This document shows positions 11,527-23,324 of a stretch of 64,000 nt of DNA, one piece after another. Each line of letters opens with the position of its first letter. Within the stretch, counting starts at the first letter, position 1. The position numbers and the translations under genes were made by a program. Below the pieces are notes generated by a model. It ran no database searches. It saw nothing but the letters and a program-made list of their open reading frames with translations, and was not told where the DNA came from. Source of the DNA: Aspidiotus rigidus (taxonomy: Eukaryota; Arthropoda; Insecta; Hemiptera; Diaspididae); contig JAVHKY010000035.1 of assembly GCA_035079385.1 (NCBI GenBank), positions 930,001-994,000 on the forward strand, written 5' to 3'.

Positions 11527-12897
11527 TCACACAACTGCGGAATAATTTACACGAACTTCACTGTTCTTAACTTGAACGTACGGTCTGGGTTCTAATGCAT
11601 GAAGAGGCATAGCTGAATATTCTGACTGATTGTATTTGTCCAGAATCTGGCCGAAAATTTCATACTAGAGTAAAGATAATACAAAAATCAGTATTTTTTA
11701 TTCCTTGGTCAGCAATTGCAGACGCGGATCCAGACGATCACTTTAGGAGGGAGGGGGGAGGAATTGCCCCCATTTGCTCCCCTCCGGATCCGCGCCTGTA
11801 ATTGATAATTTAGTAATAATACATTCTTCTACCTGTTCAAAAGAGATACTTTGGACTTCGCAGAAATTCGGGAAAACTTCGATTTCGCTGAAGATGCACT
11901 GTTCCATACCCTTTATACGACATCCTGGGTAACTGTAGTAGGGTTTATTAGAGGTAAATTTATCCAACACGAAGGGAAAAGCTTTACTGGCGTTCATCGT
12001 GGTGCTACTATTAGCGAGCTTTACTTGAGACAGAGCCCTCTCTATTTCATCGAATGCGGGATTTCTCACATGACCACTCTAGTTTAGTGATAGAAAAGTA
12101 GTGATAAATTATCGCGTGATTAAATTTTATCCACAAGGTCGTACTTACTACGAGAAAAAGGACGCTGAATTTTAAAAAGCCGTCTCTAAAATTATAACTG
12201 TTCTCGGCAGAGCCGTATAGCGCGTTATAAAGTGTGATAAAAAATCTTCCAGGGAACCTAAAAAAGCCTCGTTGTAGATTGCGTTGTAAGCGCGTGTACA
12301 CGGAACTTATAAACTTACCCAACACCATCCAATGTGTCAGAATTTCGAGTGTTAGTAGGAACTCCATCAACGCTGAAGGCAAATTGGTCGAAGTAATAAG
12401 TAGAATTGAATACTGGTCCTCCTGTCGCGGTGGCCACTCGGTCGCCTGTATTGTAGGGCGTTGCAATGACTAAATAAGAGCATGGAGTAAGTTACATATC
12501 ATGCACATGCTATCTGCCTTAATTGCTATCTAGCCTTCTTAATTTTACCATCGGCGCCATCATTGGTGACTAAGAGCAGAGAGTCTTTATTGATTTTGAT
12601 CTCAATTCTCGGAAGGCACACTGGATAGGCTTCAGACGATTTGTGAGCTATCGGGACGGGTGTTGGAAAACTGTACTGATAGGTTCTGTTAAGTGGGTAG
12701 CCATATCCTGGAAAAAAAAAAAACGTTGGCATATTACTTTGCGATAGAATTAGACTACGTAAAAGAGAAAAACAGAAAGGATTACTCGGTTCGTAAGAAG
12801 GACAAGATTTTGAACAAGATTTTGAAGTACAGATGGCGCCTCCGATGACTGCAGAAACTAAAAACAAGAAATAGGTAACTCGAGCGAGCATCGCCAT
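11527..12897 (-). CDS. Secreted alpha-carbonic-anhydrase-like pseudoenzyme, copy 2
   Basis: Exons on the minus strand: 12786-12897, 12549-12707, 12319-12469, 12149-12257, 11833-12078 and 11527-11664. They join in frame to 304 codons. Closest to the copy at 5763-7008 (MAMLAR start, CTSKSC, FDQFAFSVDG, RNPAFDEIERAL, YYSYPG). Zinc ligands are Ala, Ser and Phe in place of His94, His96 and His119. Oddities: exon 1 has an extra SKSC-type duplication; the exon 4 FNCP motif has become FSVL; and the exon 6 VCV motif has become VRV, so two otherwise conserved cysteines are gone. Intron 1 (12708-12785) is 78 bp, a multiple of three, and open in frame, so retention would only insert 26 residues. Intron 5 holds an 80 bp MITE. 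AATAAA lies near 11485. It may be evolving under weak constraint. Confidence 0.75.
11719..11798. mobile_element. 80 bp hAT-type MITE inside the last intron of copy 2
   Basis: The ends CAGACGCGGATCC and GGATCCGCGCCTG are inverted repeats. The flanks CAATTG and TAATTG form an imperfect 6 bp duplication. The same intron of the copy at 5763-7008 lacks it and provides an empty site. The insertion lies outside the splice signals, so the gene should be unaffected. Confidence 0.75.
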
Positions 12898-12984
12898 TTC
12901 GGTGGACAGATTGCCACATATAATGTGTTCCTTCAGCTGAGACTACGACGCGCTACACTTCATCAATTTAATTGCCGGGCTTTT

Positions 12985-13015
12985 TTTTATGTCAGCCACA
13001 AAACTCGTTATCAGT
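12985..13015 (-). promoter_or_regulatory. Promoter block of copy 2
   Basis: On the minus strand CTGATAACGAG (complement 13004-13014) precedes CATAAAAAAAAG (complement about 12980-12991), about 85 bp before the ATG at 12897. It matches the block upstream of copy 1 except that the first base of the ACCGATAA box is changed. Confidence 0.55.
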
Positions 13016-13544
13016 TTACTGTCCTAGACAGTAATGCTATATCGCTTAAATTTTAGCTTTTCTCTCTCTATCTCCCAGTTAATGAGCTCGTCAACAGCTT
13101 CGGTCAATACCTTGGCAGTGACGAAATATGTGCAAGAAATTTTGAGCAATAAGACGAGATCAACTTTGGAGATAATCGACCATTTTTATGATTGACGTAC
13201 TTCATATCTTTACGTCCGACAATTGGAAAACTGACGGCGAGTAAACGACGATGTGAACATTTACAGTTTCGACCTGTTTCGCAACGGTTAGGATAGAGAC
13301 CAGCTCAGAAGAAGAAGGTGAAAAAGACTGCTCATCGTTCAATTTTCGTTATAACATTTTGCGAGAAGTGACTTCTCAAAACACCACGAGCTCCAAAAGC
13401 GCTACAGCGACTAGTTTCTCATACAACCTGGCTTTGTGTTACGAAAGAAGTATCCTGGTAGTCAAACAGAAAGCAACTGTTTTTAAATTTTCTGATTGGG
13501 TAGCCATACTCTGAAACCTGCGTCGAGGTTTGTTGACGAAGAAC

Positions 13545-14240
13545 TTTTTATGGGGGAGGGGAGAGGGGGGGGGATTTGAAATGAAAGTCCGGGCATCGTC
13601 CGGAAAACGTGAGACTTGAAAAAAAGTCGACCTCCGAGCTACATATGACTCGAAAGGGACTTGGAAAAATTCACGGGCTCTTTCACGGGATTAAACGAGG
13701 GGTAGCAGGGAACCTGTTTTATGGGACACGTGGATCTGAAAAATGTAGATTGTGACATCACAAGGCTGACCTATGATGTCCTCAAATTATGAAGTCATAG
13801 GCTCGGACTTTGTAACTGTATATAATAGGAGAGAAACCTTGAAAAAAAATTATCTGTGACGTCATCAGATTTTGACACCATGATAGGAAGGGGACTTGGA
13901 AAAAAACTAATCTATGACGTCAGTGACGTCACCAGACTGTGACGTCACGAGACTGACTATGATGTCATCGAAATATGATGTCATGGGCCATACCCCTCAA
14001 GCTATTATGATAGTAGGGGGACTCGGAAAATTTTCGAGCTTCGAGCTTTGGCGGCTGGCCGGACGGCGCATAGCTGACGTTTTTAGCGGGGAACCCGCCA
14101 TCTCTTTTGTTGAGGGGGTATTTACAGAAAACGAGTACGAGCGCATTCATATTTTTGGGACTTTGAAAAATCTCAGCTTCTAAGACTTGCGTGATAGGTG
14201 GGAGACTTGAGAAAGTTTCAGCTTCTGAGCTATATATGAT
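13545..14240. repeat. Mixed block of ~45 bp minisatellite units, CRE palindromes and two GAA-loop hairpins
   Basis: Units with GGACTTGGAAAAA and TATGATAGGA alternate with TGACGTCA palindromes at 13857, 13915, 13924 and 13940. The hairpins are GCAGGGAACCTG at 13705 and GCGGGGAACCCGC at 14086. No gene is evident; the reading frames across it are incidental. Confidence 0.7.
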
Positions 14241-14935
14241 GTGGGGAGCGGGGTGATCTAAAACGGTCTCTTGCTGAGATCGGGGCAGATGAAGAACTCA
14301 CCCCAGGTAAACTGATTTCATGCATGCTCAGAAGAACGCAGACATGCAACCATGTATCTACATTTGCCGCTAAGGTAATGAATAAGAAAATGAACGCGGA
14401 ATGGGAGCGGCAGATGTAGAGCCACGTCATGGCCTCTCACATTTACGTGTACCATCCCCCACGCTGCTGCCGCTGCTCCCACATCACCTCTCGCCAGCAC
14501 CAGTATACCACGATAATACAGAAAAAAAATAATAAAAGGGCAAGCACAAAACAAAACCCAGAAGAAGAAGAGGAGGAGGAAGAAAGCCCTGCTTGAGAAG
14601 CCAGAGTCGCGAAACATTGCTGGTGAGGTCCTAGTGAGTTCCCAGTGGTGACTGAAAGCTCTGGTGGAGGAGTTGATACGCGGTACAGGACTACCTAGTT
14701 GAGTGCCAAGCGCTCCCTCGGTCAGTAGGGTAGACCCCTGTAGTGGCCTGATTGACGGATATTGCACAGCGCGCGGAACCCCAGGAAAAATGGAGCCAGG
14801 CCACTCTCAATTCGAGCCCTCTGTACTACCGACGCAATGCCCTAAGGGGTGGATACCGGTGCCGGAGGTGCGTTTTTTTGGGGACCACTTTGGGCGTGCG
14901 TGCACGCTCATACGCCCTCGTCTCTCTCAAAGGCG
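14240..14935. other. GC-richer unassigned segment
   Basis: Noticeably richer in G+C than its flanks and bordered on both sides by minisatellite units. It has overlapping open frames on both strands (14318-14767 minus, 14703-14993 plus) without a domain, signal or splice context that I recognise. It could be a captured fragment of a gene or element. Confidence 0.4.
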
Positions 14936-14939
14936 ATAT

Positions 14940-15440
14940 ATGATGTGGGGGCGGGACTTGGAAAAATTTACACTCTCGAGCTATATACGATAGGAGCTTC
15001 GAAAAGTTTCAACTTCTGAGCTATATATGATGGGGGATGGGGAGAATTTCAGCCTTCAACCTTTGTATAGTAAGAGAGGGACTTACAAAAATTTCCTCTC
15101 TCAAGCTATATATGATGGGAGGGGGACTTGGCAAAACGACGGTTTCCTTAAAATTGCAGTGCGTTCAAGTTGTCACAACATCGTTTTTGGGACTTGAAAA
15201 ACTTCAGGCTATAAGCTCTATATGATAGGAGGTGGACTTGGAAAAGTTCTCGGTAAAAATTTTGTCTCTGGAACTACAGACGATAGAAAGGGGACTTGAA
15301 CTAATTTTGACTCTCGAGCAATATACGATGGGAGGGAGACTTGGTAAAATTTCGACTAACAAGCTATATATGGTAGAAATTTTGACGCGTTCAAATATTA
15401 GTAAAGGGACTTGAAAGAATTTTGACTGCCAACCTACACA
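14940..15440 (+). repeat. Minisatellite array, ~40-50 bp units
   Basis: About ten degenerate units of GGACTTGGAAAAATTT / CGACTCTCGAGCTATATA / TGATAGGAGG run head to tail. Divergence between units is high, so the array is old. Confidence 0.8.
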
Positions 15441-15479
15441 TGGCAGGAAAGGGCCGCTGCCATTTTTCCGACCTCCCTC

Positions 15480-15830
15480 TCATAACACAGATTCTCTGTT
15501 AAGATTTTGATTGTGACGTCATATGGTTGAAAGTCGAAATTTTTCCCAAGTTCCTTGCCATAATACACAAATATGATAGGATGAAAACTTGTACCATTTA
15601 TGCCAAGGTGTTACTTGGACCTTTTTGATGTCATTAGATCATGACGTCATAGGGTCAAAAGTTGAGATTTTTTCAAGTCCCACTCCTATCACAAAATATG
15701 GCGAGGGAATTAGAAAAGTTTCACCGACGCACGATGTCATCAGTTTGTGACGTCGAAAGTCAAAATTTTTCCAAGTCCTTTACCATAATTCATGATGGGG
15801 GGGGGGGGGGGGGCACCATAGAAGAAATCT
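15480..15830. repeat. Inverted minisatellite fragments, CRE palindromes and a poly-G run
   Basis: Minisatellite pieces in the opposite orientation (TTTTTCCAAGTCC) flank TGACGTCA at 15514 and 15642. A G17-18 homopolymer lies at about 15797-15814. Confidence 0.6.
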
Positions 15831-15889
15831 CTCATCTAACATCTACGAGTATTATTGTTCAAAAGTTGAAATTGTTTCAAGCCAACCTT

Positions 15890-16790
15890 TTAGACCAAGA
15901 AAGGAAGATATCAACCTGGACACCAAGAATACAGAGCTGATTTTTTCATGAAATGTTCGGAAGCCTCTCCTAATGGTGTCTTCAAAAATCCCCGTCAATC
16001 CAAGTTGAGCTTTCCGTTTCACAGTGGAGTAAAGGGGAGGAAATTGAGTTTTTTGTCAATAACTCGATAACAAGTGATCCTACAAAAAAAAGTTTCATAT
16101 AAAAATTTTTCTACGCCAAATTTCTTACAAAAAATGTTCCATGAATTTTTCCGTCTAAGTTCATATTTAAGCTGCTAGAGCGCGTCACACCTACCCAGCT
16201 TCTTGTCATACATGCGCAATACGCCTAATGCATGAGCTATAAGCGTACACCTTAGGTGTAAGTGAGTAAGAGCTGCATTGAAGAACAAAAGGTTTATAGA
16301 TATAGGCAGTGATTTCGATGCAAGGAAGCATCAAAACGATAGAAAAATAACACAAATAACAAAGAGACACGCGTAGAGACACGTGTAGGAAGATAGGAGC
16401 GTAAGCGCGTATACTTTTTGCATGTACTTCTTTTTATGTGTACTGTGCAAACCTGTATATGAGTGAGAGGTATAATTTTAGCGCGCTATAACGACAAAAC
16501 CATCAATTTTTAGAAAAAAAGTAATAACACATTTTTTGTAGAAAATCGAGCGTAGAACAATTTTTGTTTGGAACTTTTTTTTGTAGCATCACTCGTTATC
16601 GAGTTATTGATGAAAAACTCAATTTTTCCCCCTTTGCCCTCCTGTAAAAGGGAAAGTCCCATTAGGTTTTGCGGAGATTTTTGAGGACACCTTCAGGGGA
16701 AGGTTCTGAACATTCCATGAAAAAATCAGCTCTGTATTTATCGTGTCCAGGTAGTCCTATTTTTCTGGCTTCATTTCTTGGTCTATTTGA
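15890..16790. mobile_element. Foldback element with ~300 bp inverted arms
   Basis: TAGACCAAGAAAGGAAG and ATACAGAGCTGATTTTTTCA on the left (15890-15955) are mirrored by TGAAAAAATCAGCTCTGTAT and CTTGGTCTATTTG on the right (16718-16790). Pairing continues through AATAACTCGATAACAAGTGA (16057) against TCACTCGTTATCGAGTTATT (16590). The central ~300 bp is unpaired and non-coding. Confidence 0.8.
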
Positions 16791-17074
16791 GCTATGTATG
16801 ATAGGAGGAGGACTTAGGGAAACAACGGCATCCTCAAGAAAGTTAAATGAGGATTATAGGGACTTTGGCCTATGGGTCAAATTGGTTTTGGTATGGAGAA
16901 TTCGAAGACCCTCTGCTGCCCTGTGTTATGGCTCAAAAAATACAGAAAAAGAAATACGCAAAATAATTGAGGAATCAAATGAATAGAGAGAACCATCTAA
17001 ACTCAAAATAAGCAAGCAAAAACAGAAATATTAGCAAATAAAAAAACAACGGGTAACTTGAAACAAAATTTGAA

Positions 17075-18065
17075 ACTTATTTATTGCACAATCTTTGAAA
17101 TTCATTTACCGCACATTCTTTGAAATTCTTTTATCGCGCCTTGGAAATTCATTCATTGTATGTTATTTGACATTCATTTATTGCGTGTCGTTTGAAATTC
17201 ATTTATTGCAAGTTATTTAAAGTCCATTTATTGCGCATTCTTCAAAATTCATCTATCACGTCTCATTTGAAATCCATTAATCAAGCATTGTTTGAAATTC
17301 ATTCATCACATGTTGTTTGAAATTTATTGATTGCGCGTTGTTTGAAATTCTTCTATTGCGTATTTTTTTTTTGCGTATTGTTTGACATTCAATTATTGCA
17401 CATGCGCAACAATTGAATGTGAAACAGCGCACAATCAGTGGATTTTAATGAATGCGCAATAAATGAATTTTAAACAAGGTACAAAAATAAATTTTGAATG
17501 ACGGGCAATAGATGAATTTCAGAGAACCATTGGTAAATGAATGTCAAATAACGCGCAATAAATGAATTTAAAACAATGCGCAATGAATGAATGTCAAAGA
17601 ATACGCAATAAATGGATTTTAAACAATGCGCAATAAATGAATTATAAAGAACGCGCAATAAATGGATTTTGAATAACGCGCAATAAATGAATTTTAAACA
17701 ATGCGCAATGAATGAATTTTAAAGAATGCGCAATAAAAGGATTTTGAATACGCGCAATAAATGAATTTCAGCGTAATAAATGAATTCCAAACAATGGGCA
17801 ATAAATGAATTTCAAAGAACAGGCAATAAATGAATTTTAAACAAGGTACAATAAATAAATTTTGAATAACGTGCAATAGATGAATTTCAGAGAACCGTTG
17901 GTAAATGAATGTCAAATAACGCGCAATAAATGAATTTCAATGAATGCGTGATAAATGAATGTCAAATAACGCGCAATGAATGAATGCCAAAGAATGCGCA
18001 ATAAATGAATTTTTTTCAAAGAATGCGCGATGAATGAATGCAAAATAATGCGCAATCATTGAAAT
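17075..18065. repeat. Large inverted array of ~29 bp units (GCGCAATAAATGAATT)
   Basis: From 17075 to about 17400 the unit reads TTTGAAATTCATTTATTGCG. From about 17405 to 18065 the complement, GCGCAATAAATGAATTTTAA, is repeated. The turn lies at TTGCACATGCGCAACAATTG (about 17396-17415). The whole could fold into a hairpin of several hundred base pairs. The low-complexity open frames across it are artefacts of the repeat. Confidence 0.85.
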
Positions 18066-18117
18066 TCTTTTACCAATTTTTAATTTTTGTGAATTTTGAC
18101 AAATTTGGAAATTTTTG

Positions 18118-18276
18118 GTGCATTTTGGTAAATAACTGGCCTCAAAAAAGTTGTAGAAAGTGAAGATAAATTTAGATACACATTTGGTAGATTCAAAGAG
18201 TACACCTAACTTAGAAGAGGTTTAGTGCAAACTCCTATTTAACTGGTAACTTCATTTTGGTCCACCTGGTATATTA
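18118..18276 (-). mobile_element. Fragment of the 26-28 kb inverted-repeat element family
   Basis: AACTCCTATTTAACTGGTAAC...CCACCTGGTATA matches the right terminus at 28050-28090 (AACTCCCATTTAACTGGTAAC...CACCCTGTATA). Only one end is present. Confidence 0.65.
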
Positions 18277-18289
18277 TGATAGGGAGCTA

Positions 18290-19080
18290 TGTACGATAGG
18301 AGAAGAACTTGCAAAAATTTCAACTATCAAGCTATACATAATGATAACAGGGGGGGGGGGAGCTTGGAGAAATGTTGACTCTTGAGCTTGGTATGTGTGA
18401 TGATGGGAAGCTGTATATGATATTCCGAACTCTTGATCAGACCTACAAAGTGTTTGCTAATGAGACCAGCTGTTTCCTGAAGAACTGCAAAGCTTGCGGA
18501 CCCCCTGCTGCTATTACAGAGTTTGCAATAGAATTCGAAGTCCCTCAGCTCTCATATATTATGGCTTGAAAGTTGAAATTTTTCCGAGACCTAATTCCTT
18601 ATCACGGTAGGTCAGTTTTTGTCAGACATCGCAAGGCGCACGCCAAATTTCTGTAAAACATGTATTTTGTTAAGATTTTGAGTGTCAAGCCATACATGAC
18701 GGGAGAAACTTGAACACATTTTGACTTTTGGGCCATATTTGATGGCAAGGGTTGAAACAATTACGAACATTGAGCTGTATCTGGCAGGTGGGAACTTGGA
18801 GAAATTTGGACTGGTGAGTTTAAACTCTAAAGGTGGTGAGGAACAAAGTTTAATCTTCATTTTAAAAAAGTATGAAGAAAAAAAAAGCATAAAAGTTGAT
18901 TAAGACAATTAATTTGTCCCAAGATTAATGTGATAGTGAAAAATAAAATTGATTAAGAAGTAAGGTCGCTGGTGACGGCACAAATTAAGAAATAGGAACA
19001 GAACGTTCCACTGTTTTTTTGGTACAAGTAGGTGCCTACCATTAAGAAAAGGGAAAATATTTCTCAAATTATTCAATTTG
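18290..19080. other. Degenerate minisatellite pieces, no gene
   Basis: Isolated units (GAGCTATGTACGATAGGAG at about 18284, GGGGAGCTTGGAGAAA near 18356) are set in unique sequence. I see no conserved coding region here. By the array logic this is where a further carbonic-anhydrase-like gene would be expected. Confidence 0.4.
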
Positions 19081-19089
19081 TACAACCTA

Positions 19090-19240
19090 TTTTATGATTT
19101 TCACTTGACCCGTTATCGGTTTACTGTCATAAAAATTTCTTATCTCGTCCGAATTTCAAATTTTTGTGGCTTTTTGTTCACCAAGAATCTCTTTTCTACT
19201 CTACGATCGGTAAACTAATTATTTCCTTTTTTTTCTCTTC
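19090..19240 (-). promoter_or_regulatory. Orphan promoter block of the carbonic-anhydrase-like family
   Basis: On the minus strand the order is AGATAAGAA (complement 19137-19145), ACCGATAACGG (complement 19110-19120) and TCATAAAA (complement 19090-19097). Spacing equals that of the promoters at 20881-20940, 31046-31104 and 40157-40216. No family start codon or exon follows. It sits about 360 bp past the stop of the copy at 19506-20787. Confidence 0.65.
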
Positions 19241-19505
19241 TTCTTCTTGGCCTCTAGCGCTACTCAAGTTTTCATTACACAGCGTTTTTGTGACTGACTC
19301 ATGAAAACTATTTTCTTGATATCTTATTCAGCTTCACAACTAGTTGAGGCCAATAGAGCCACGCTCAAGGTTCCAAGGTGTGTGCCCGAAAGAACGTGCG
19401 GACGATATTTCACAAATCGCAAGGATGAAAGATATCAACAGAAGAAAGTAGTATGCACGATTTAATTCATTTCTCTATTGGTTTCAACCTCCATACGATA
19501 ACTTC

Positions 19506-20787
19506 TCACAAATGCGAGACAAGTTTCACACAAAATTTACTATTTCTAACTTGAACAATAGGTCTGGGATTTTGTTCATGTATAGCCGCTGCACTGTATT
19601 GCGATTGGTTGTACTTATCATAAATTTTTCCAAATGTCCCGTACTGAAATCACACACGCAAATCGTTTTCATTTCCAATAATCAAAAAGAATACACACGC
19701 ATCGATTGATTAGATTCTACCTGGTTATAAGAAATGCTTTGGTATCTGCCAAAACTCGGAAAAACTTCGAGTTCGTTGTAGAGGAAGTACTGTTGGTCCA
19801 CGTATTGAGCCCCAGGGAAACTGTAGTACCATTCACTCAACAAGAACGGTTGCAATATAAAAGGTAAGACGTCCTTGGCTAAAGCCGTTGTGGTAGAGTT
19901 AGCGGCACTGACTCTATAAAGAGCCTCTTGCATTGGAGTAAATTGTGGATTAGCCACATAACCCTCCTAATCGTCTCATACGATGTAATAAAATATCAGA
20001 TAAAGAACTAAGGTCTAAATCAACAGTATTCTTAGACTCACCACTTCCGTCGGACAATCAAACTTTAAAATCCCGTCTCGGTGACTGGAATAATTAGAAC
20101 CGTATGCGTCATTCTTGAAACTGGCCCAAATTTTAACTGGGTACCTGAATTTCAGTGTAGAATCGGTCTTAGATACGAGAATATTTGAGCTAGTGAGTTG
20201 GCCGATTCGACTCACCCGACATCATTTAACGTGTCAGCGGTTCGAGTATCCTCGGGAACTCCATCAGCGGTAAAAGATATTCCTAGGAGAGAGTAGACAA
20301 AATTCCCTACTATTCCTCCTGTAGCAGTGGCTACTCGCTGCCCCTTTACATAAGGACTGATATCAACTACGGAAAAACATCACTCTATATCATTATCGAA
20401 ATTTTAATGAAATATAATTTGTCTCGATATAATTTCACCTGATATCCCAGTATTATTGACTAAGAGTAAAGCGTGTTTATCGATACGAATTTGTACTTTT
20501 GGACGGCATATAGGATACGCGTATTTCGTTTGGATAGCGACGGGAACGGGGGTAAGAAAAGGATACGGATCGAACCTTTTGTCGGGATAGCCATATCCTA
20601 AAATAAGTAGTATTCGGATTTATAATTTTACTCCATCAAGAATTGACTAAGAGGAAAGAAGTATTCAGGAATATTTACTTGGTTCAGAAGTGGGACAATC
20701 TTTTGTAGAACATGTAAAGCCTTTAATAAGTGCAGGAAGGAAACACAAAAAGTACGCAATCCGAGTCAACACAAGATAACGCGACAT
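19506..20787 (-). CDS. Secreted alpha-carbonic-anhydrase-like pseudoenzyme, copy 3
   Basis: Exons on the minus strand: 20679-20787, 20439-20597, 20216-20366, 20042-20144, 19721-19966 and 19506-19643. They give an uninterrupted 301-codon product. It starts MSRYLVLTR with a hydrophobic signal peptide, then TCSTKDC. RYGYPDKRF opens exon 2, and YPICRPKVQIRID and LLVNNTG follow. GGIVGNFVYSLLGISFTADG replaces the alpha-CA strand that normally carries QFHFHWG, so His94 is Ser and His96 is Thr. VKIWASF puts Trp at His119. HRDG, NPQFTPMQEALYRV, DVLPF and YYSFPG correspond to the C-terminal CA half. NSTT in exon 5 is a potential N-glycosylation site. Expected to be extracellular; ligand unknown. Confidence 0.8.
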
Positions 20788-20880
20788 TTTTTTCTTTGTG
20801 AACTGCCAACACAGTAAGATGGGTATCACTCGAGCAAGGAATGAAGAATACTACCTACTACAACGATTGAATAACCACGC

Positions 20881-20940
20881 GTTTTATGATTTCTGCGTAG
20901 CATGTTATCGGTCTACTGACATAAAAGAAAATTCTTATCT
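20881..20940 (-). promoter_or_regulatory. Promoter block of copy 3 (two GATA-type sites plus TATA-like box)
   Basis: Minus-strand order is AGATAAGAA (complement 20932-20940), ACCGATAACA (complement about 20903-20912) and TCATAAAAC (complement 20881-20889). The last lies about 95 bp before the ATG at 20787. The two WGATAA cores are about 28 bp apart. Confidence 0.65.
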
Positions 20941-20989
20941 TATTTTAAGCTCTAATTTTTGCTACTACAAATTGAAGTGCAGTTTCTTC

Positions 20990-21830
20990 GTTTCGGTAAA
21001 AGTCAATGTACAAATGTTTACTCTGGGTCTGCCCCTAACTTCCTCCTCTTTTTCCTTTAGCTTCCTTCGTGTTACACTTCTGTGTCCACACCATCGAGAA
21101 TATTGGCCCAAACTTTGCCTTATGCGTTTTTGAGTAAAGGGTACACACTTCGGGCGCACTATGCCACGACCGGAGATGAGTAGTACGCACTTTGGGCTTA
21201 TTAGTCCAGGAGGTAGACAATTCGACCTTGCATTTCATGTTAAAATCATGGAATTTGGAACGAACATTTAGGATGCTTGAATGAAAAATTTGAGCCATGG
21301 CGCCACGGTCCAAACCCTATAAGGGCCCCGTAATGGCGGGTTGTTTAACTGGAAGAAGTACTTGCATATAAATGACCGAAATATTCTTTTTGGTTCGCAA
21401 TTTGTATGGATTCTTGTGTAATTCGGACCGCCAAATTAAAAAAAAATTATTAAAAAATTCTTCCGACATTTTAGGGGCGCCAAGGGGTTGATAACCCCCA
21501 AAATAGGGGTAAAATCGAAGTGACATATTTCAACAGATCCTGACAAAATATTTCCTTTTGACTTCTGCTCGTCACCATGTCCCTCTTTCTTAGCTTGTCG
21601 CCACGCCATCGAAAATTTGATACTGGCTGTCGATGCTGTTTATGGAGAACCCCTAACTCTTCAATCCTTACAGGCTGGGAATATTCAGGACCAAATTTGA
21701 AACAATATGTGTATTTTCGGGATCAACATGGATGGGATTGTAAGTGCGTACACTGACCCTGCAATCGTTATCCTCTGTTATTAGTTTACAGTGCAAGTGA
21801 GGGTTTGACTGAGGTACCTACCGTCTTTGG
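20990..21830. other. Intergenic sequence, nothing recognised
   Basis: Short frames on both strands with no domain. No repeat family that I can connect to elsewhere. Confidence 0.4.
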
Positions 21831-21837
21831 TCGCTGC

Positions 21838-22140
21838 AGGCAAATTTGCGGGTGTATGTACAAAAATGTTGTCCGCCATGAGAAAACTCGAAATCCAAAA
21901 AATAGGACTCATGCGCTCACCCATATGGACTGCAGAGCCATTTTTAGGACTAACATTCAAATGGTTGTAACTCAGGCGATAATGATCACAGAACAATGAA
22001 ATTTGGATACATTTTGGAAGATATGGACGTGCATCCATGGTATTTTTTTCAAGAAAAAAAATAATAATCCATATTTTCCCTAGTTTCTAGCCATTACAAA
22101 ACTTTAAACCCATTTAACAAAAAAAAAAAACGAAGGGGGT
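21838..22140 (+). repeat. Solo copy of the 24.96 kb foldback arm
   Basis: GCAAATTTGCGGGTGTATGT, CGAAATCCAAAAAATAGGAC, GGTTGTAACTCAGGCGATAA and ATTTTGGAAGATATGGAC match 24960-25210 in the same order and orientation. Confidence 0.7.
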
Positions 22141-22995
22141 GTCACTTGGGGAAATTCATTCATTATATGCCCTATACTTTTGGATGATAGTACTCGTTCA
22201 AGTGGAACATTTCCAAGAGAGTCAATATTTTTTGATGAATTTCTGTGATTTTTTTGTTGAAGAAAAAAAAAATGGCGATAATTTAGTCGACAGTTTGAAA
22301 ATATTTTCTTTTCTTATCAAAATCGCGAAATTGGTGCGAACTGACAAGCGAAAATTGAAAATGTGCGCCACTTCAATGATTTAAGATCAGTCGAGCGGTA
22401 CCAGCACCATGTATGTATGATTTCATCTAGTCGCCCCCATCACTTGGTAGTAACACTAAGATGTATTCCTGGACAGACTTCTCAAAAAAATAACGATCAG
22501 AAGAAAGGTGTCTACCCTACATATAGCATAGGTACTTTCCTCTTGATCGATATTTTTTATCTAGTTTCAAGATAAATTATTAGGACTATCAATAACCTCG
22601 ATAGTAAAAAATTTTGGGAGTAATTGATAGTATGAAACAATCGACTATCACCCACCACCTATTTCCACCTTATTTTGTTAAGGGAATCTCATCATTTCAC
22701 ATATTCACTTCAGAGTTCAACTGAAACAGAATCTCAAGAGAGGAACAGAGGATGAAATGTCTTACTTGTACGACAGTCTTCAAACATTTTGTATTTCATT
22801 GTTTCACTGAAAAGGACCGAAAATACCCGAATACCAACTATACAACAGAGACAACAACAAAAAAACAATATAGACGACTCCACATCACGCTCTACAAAGC
22901 ACTGTACTCACAAGTCGCGTCACTGCCTTGTTGCGCATGCGCTCAACATGATACAACAGATGACTAAGGCACTATATTACAATAGAATGATTCAA

Positions 22996-23290
22996 CAGTG
23001 AATCACTGTGAGTTAAACTACCCAACGTTTGGACAAGGCACATCCCTGTAAGAATAACACAGAGAGCTAAGATCATTGTGTTTGTAATGACAATGCTGAA
23101 TTTCTTAGCTGCCACAAATCTATAACATATTCTAAGAGCCTCCTAGACTATAAATTCATACCTCGGATCTGTAGCATATTCCTCATTTTGAATTATTTAT
23201 GTAATGATCTTTGCTCCCTGTGTTATTCTTATAGGAGTAAGTATGTGCGTTGTCCAAACTTTGGGTAGTTTCACTCACAATGATTCACTG
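22996..23290. mobile_element. MITE with ~95 bp terminal inverted repeats starting CAGTGAATCA
   Basis: CAGTGAATCACTGTGAGTTA...ACTACCCAACGTTTGGACAA (22996-23035) is mirrored by TTGTCCAAACTTTGGGTAGT...CACAATGATTCACTG (23251-23290). Pairing extends to AAGAATAACACAG (23052) against CTGTGTTATTCTT (23218). The ends CAG...CTG suggest a hAT affiliation. No clean target duplication is visible. Confidence 0.75.
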
Positions 23291-23324
23291 TGTGATGTCA
23301 TAACAAATTGGTCTATTATAGGTA

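Noticed and set aside
14318..14993. Long overlapping frames (149 and 96 codons) as genes
   Set aside because: No domain, no splice sites consistent with a gene, and both strands are open because the segment is GC-rich. Reported only as an unassigned segment.
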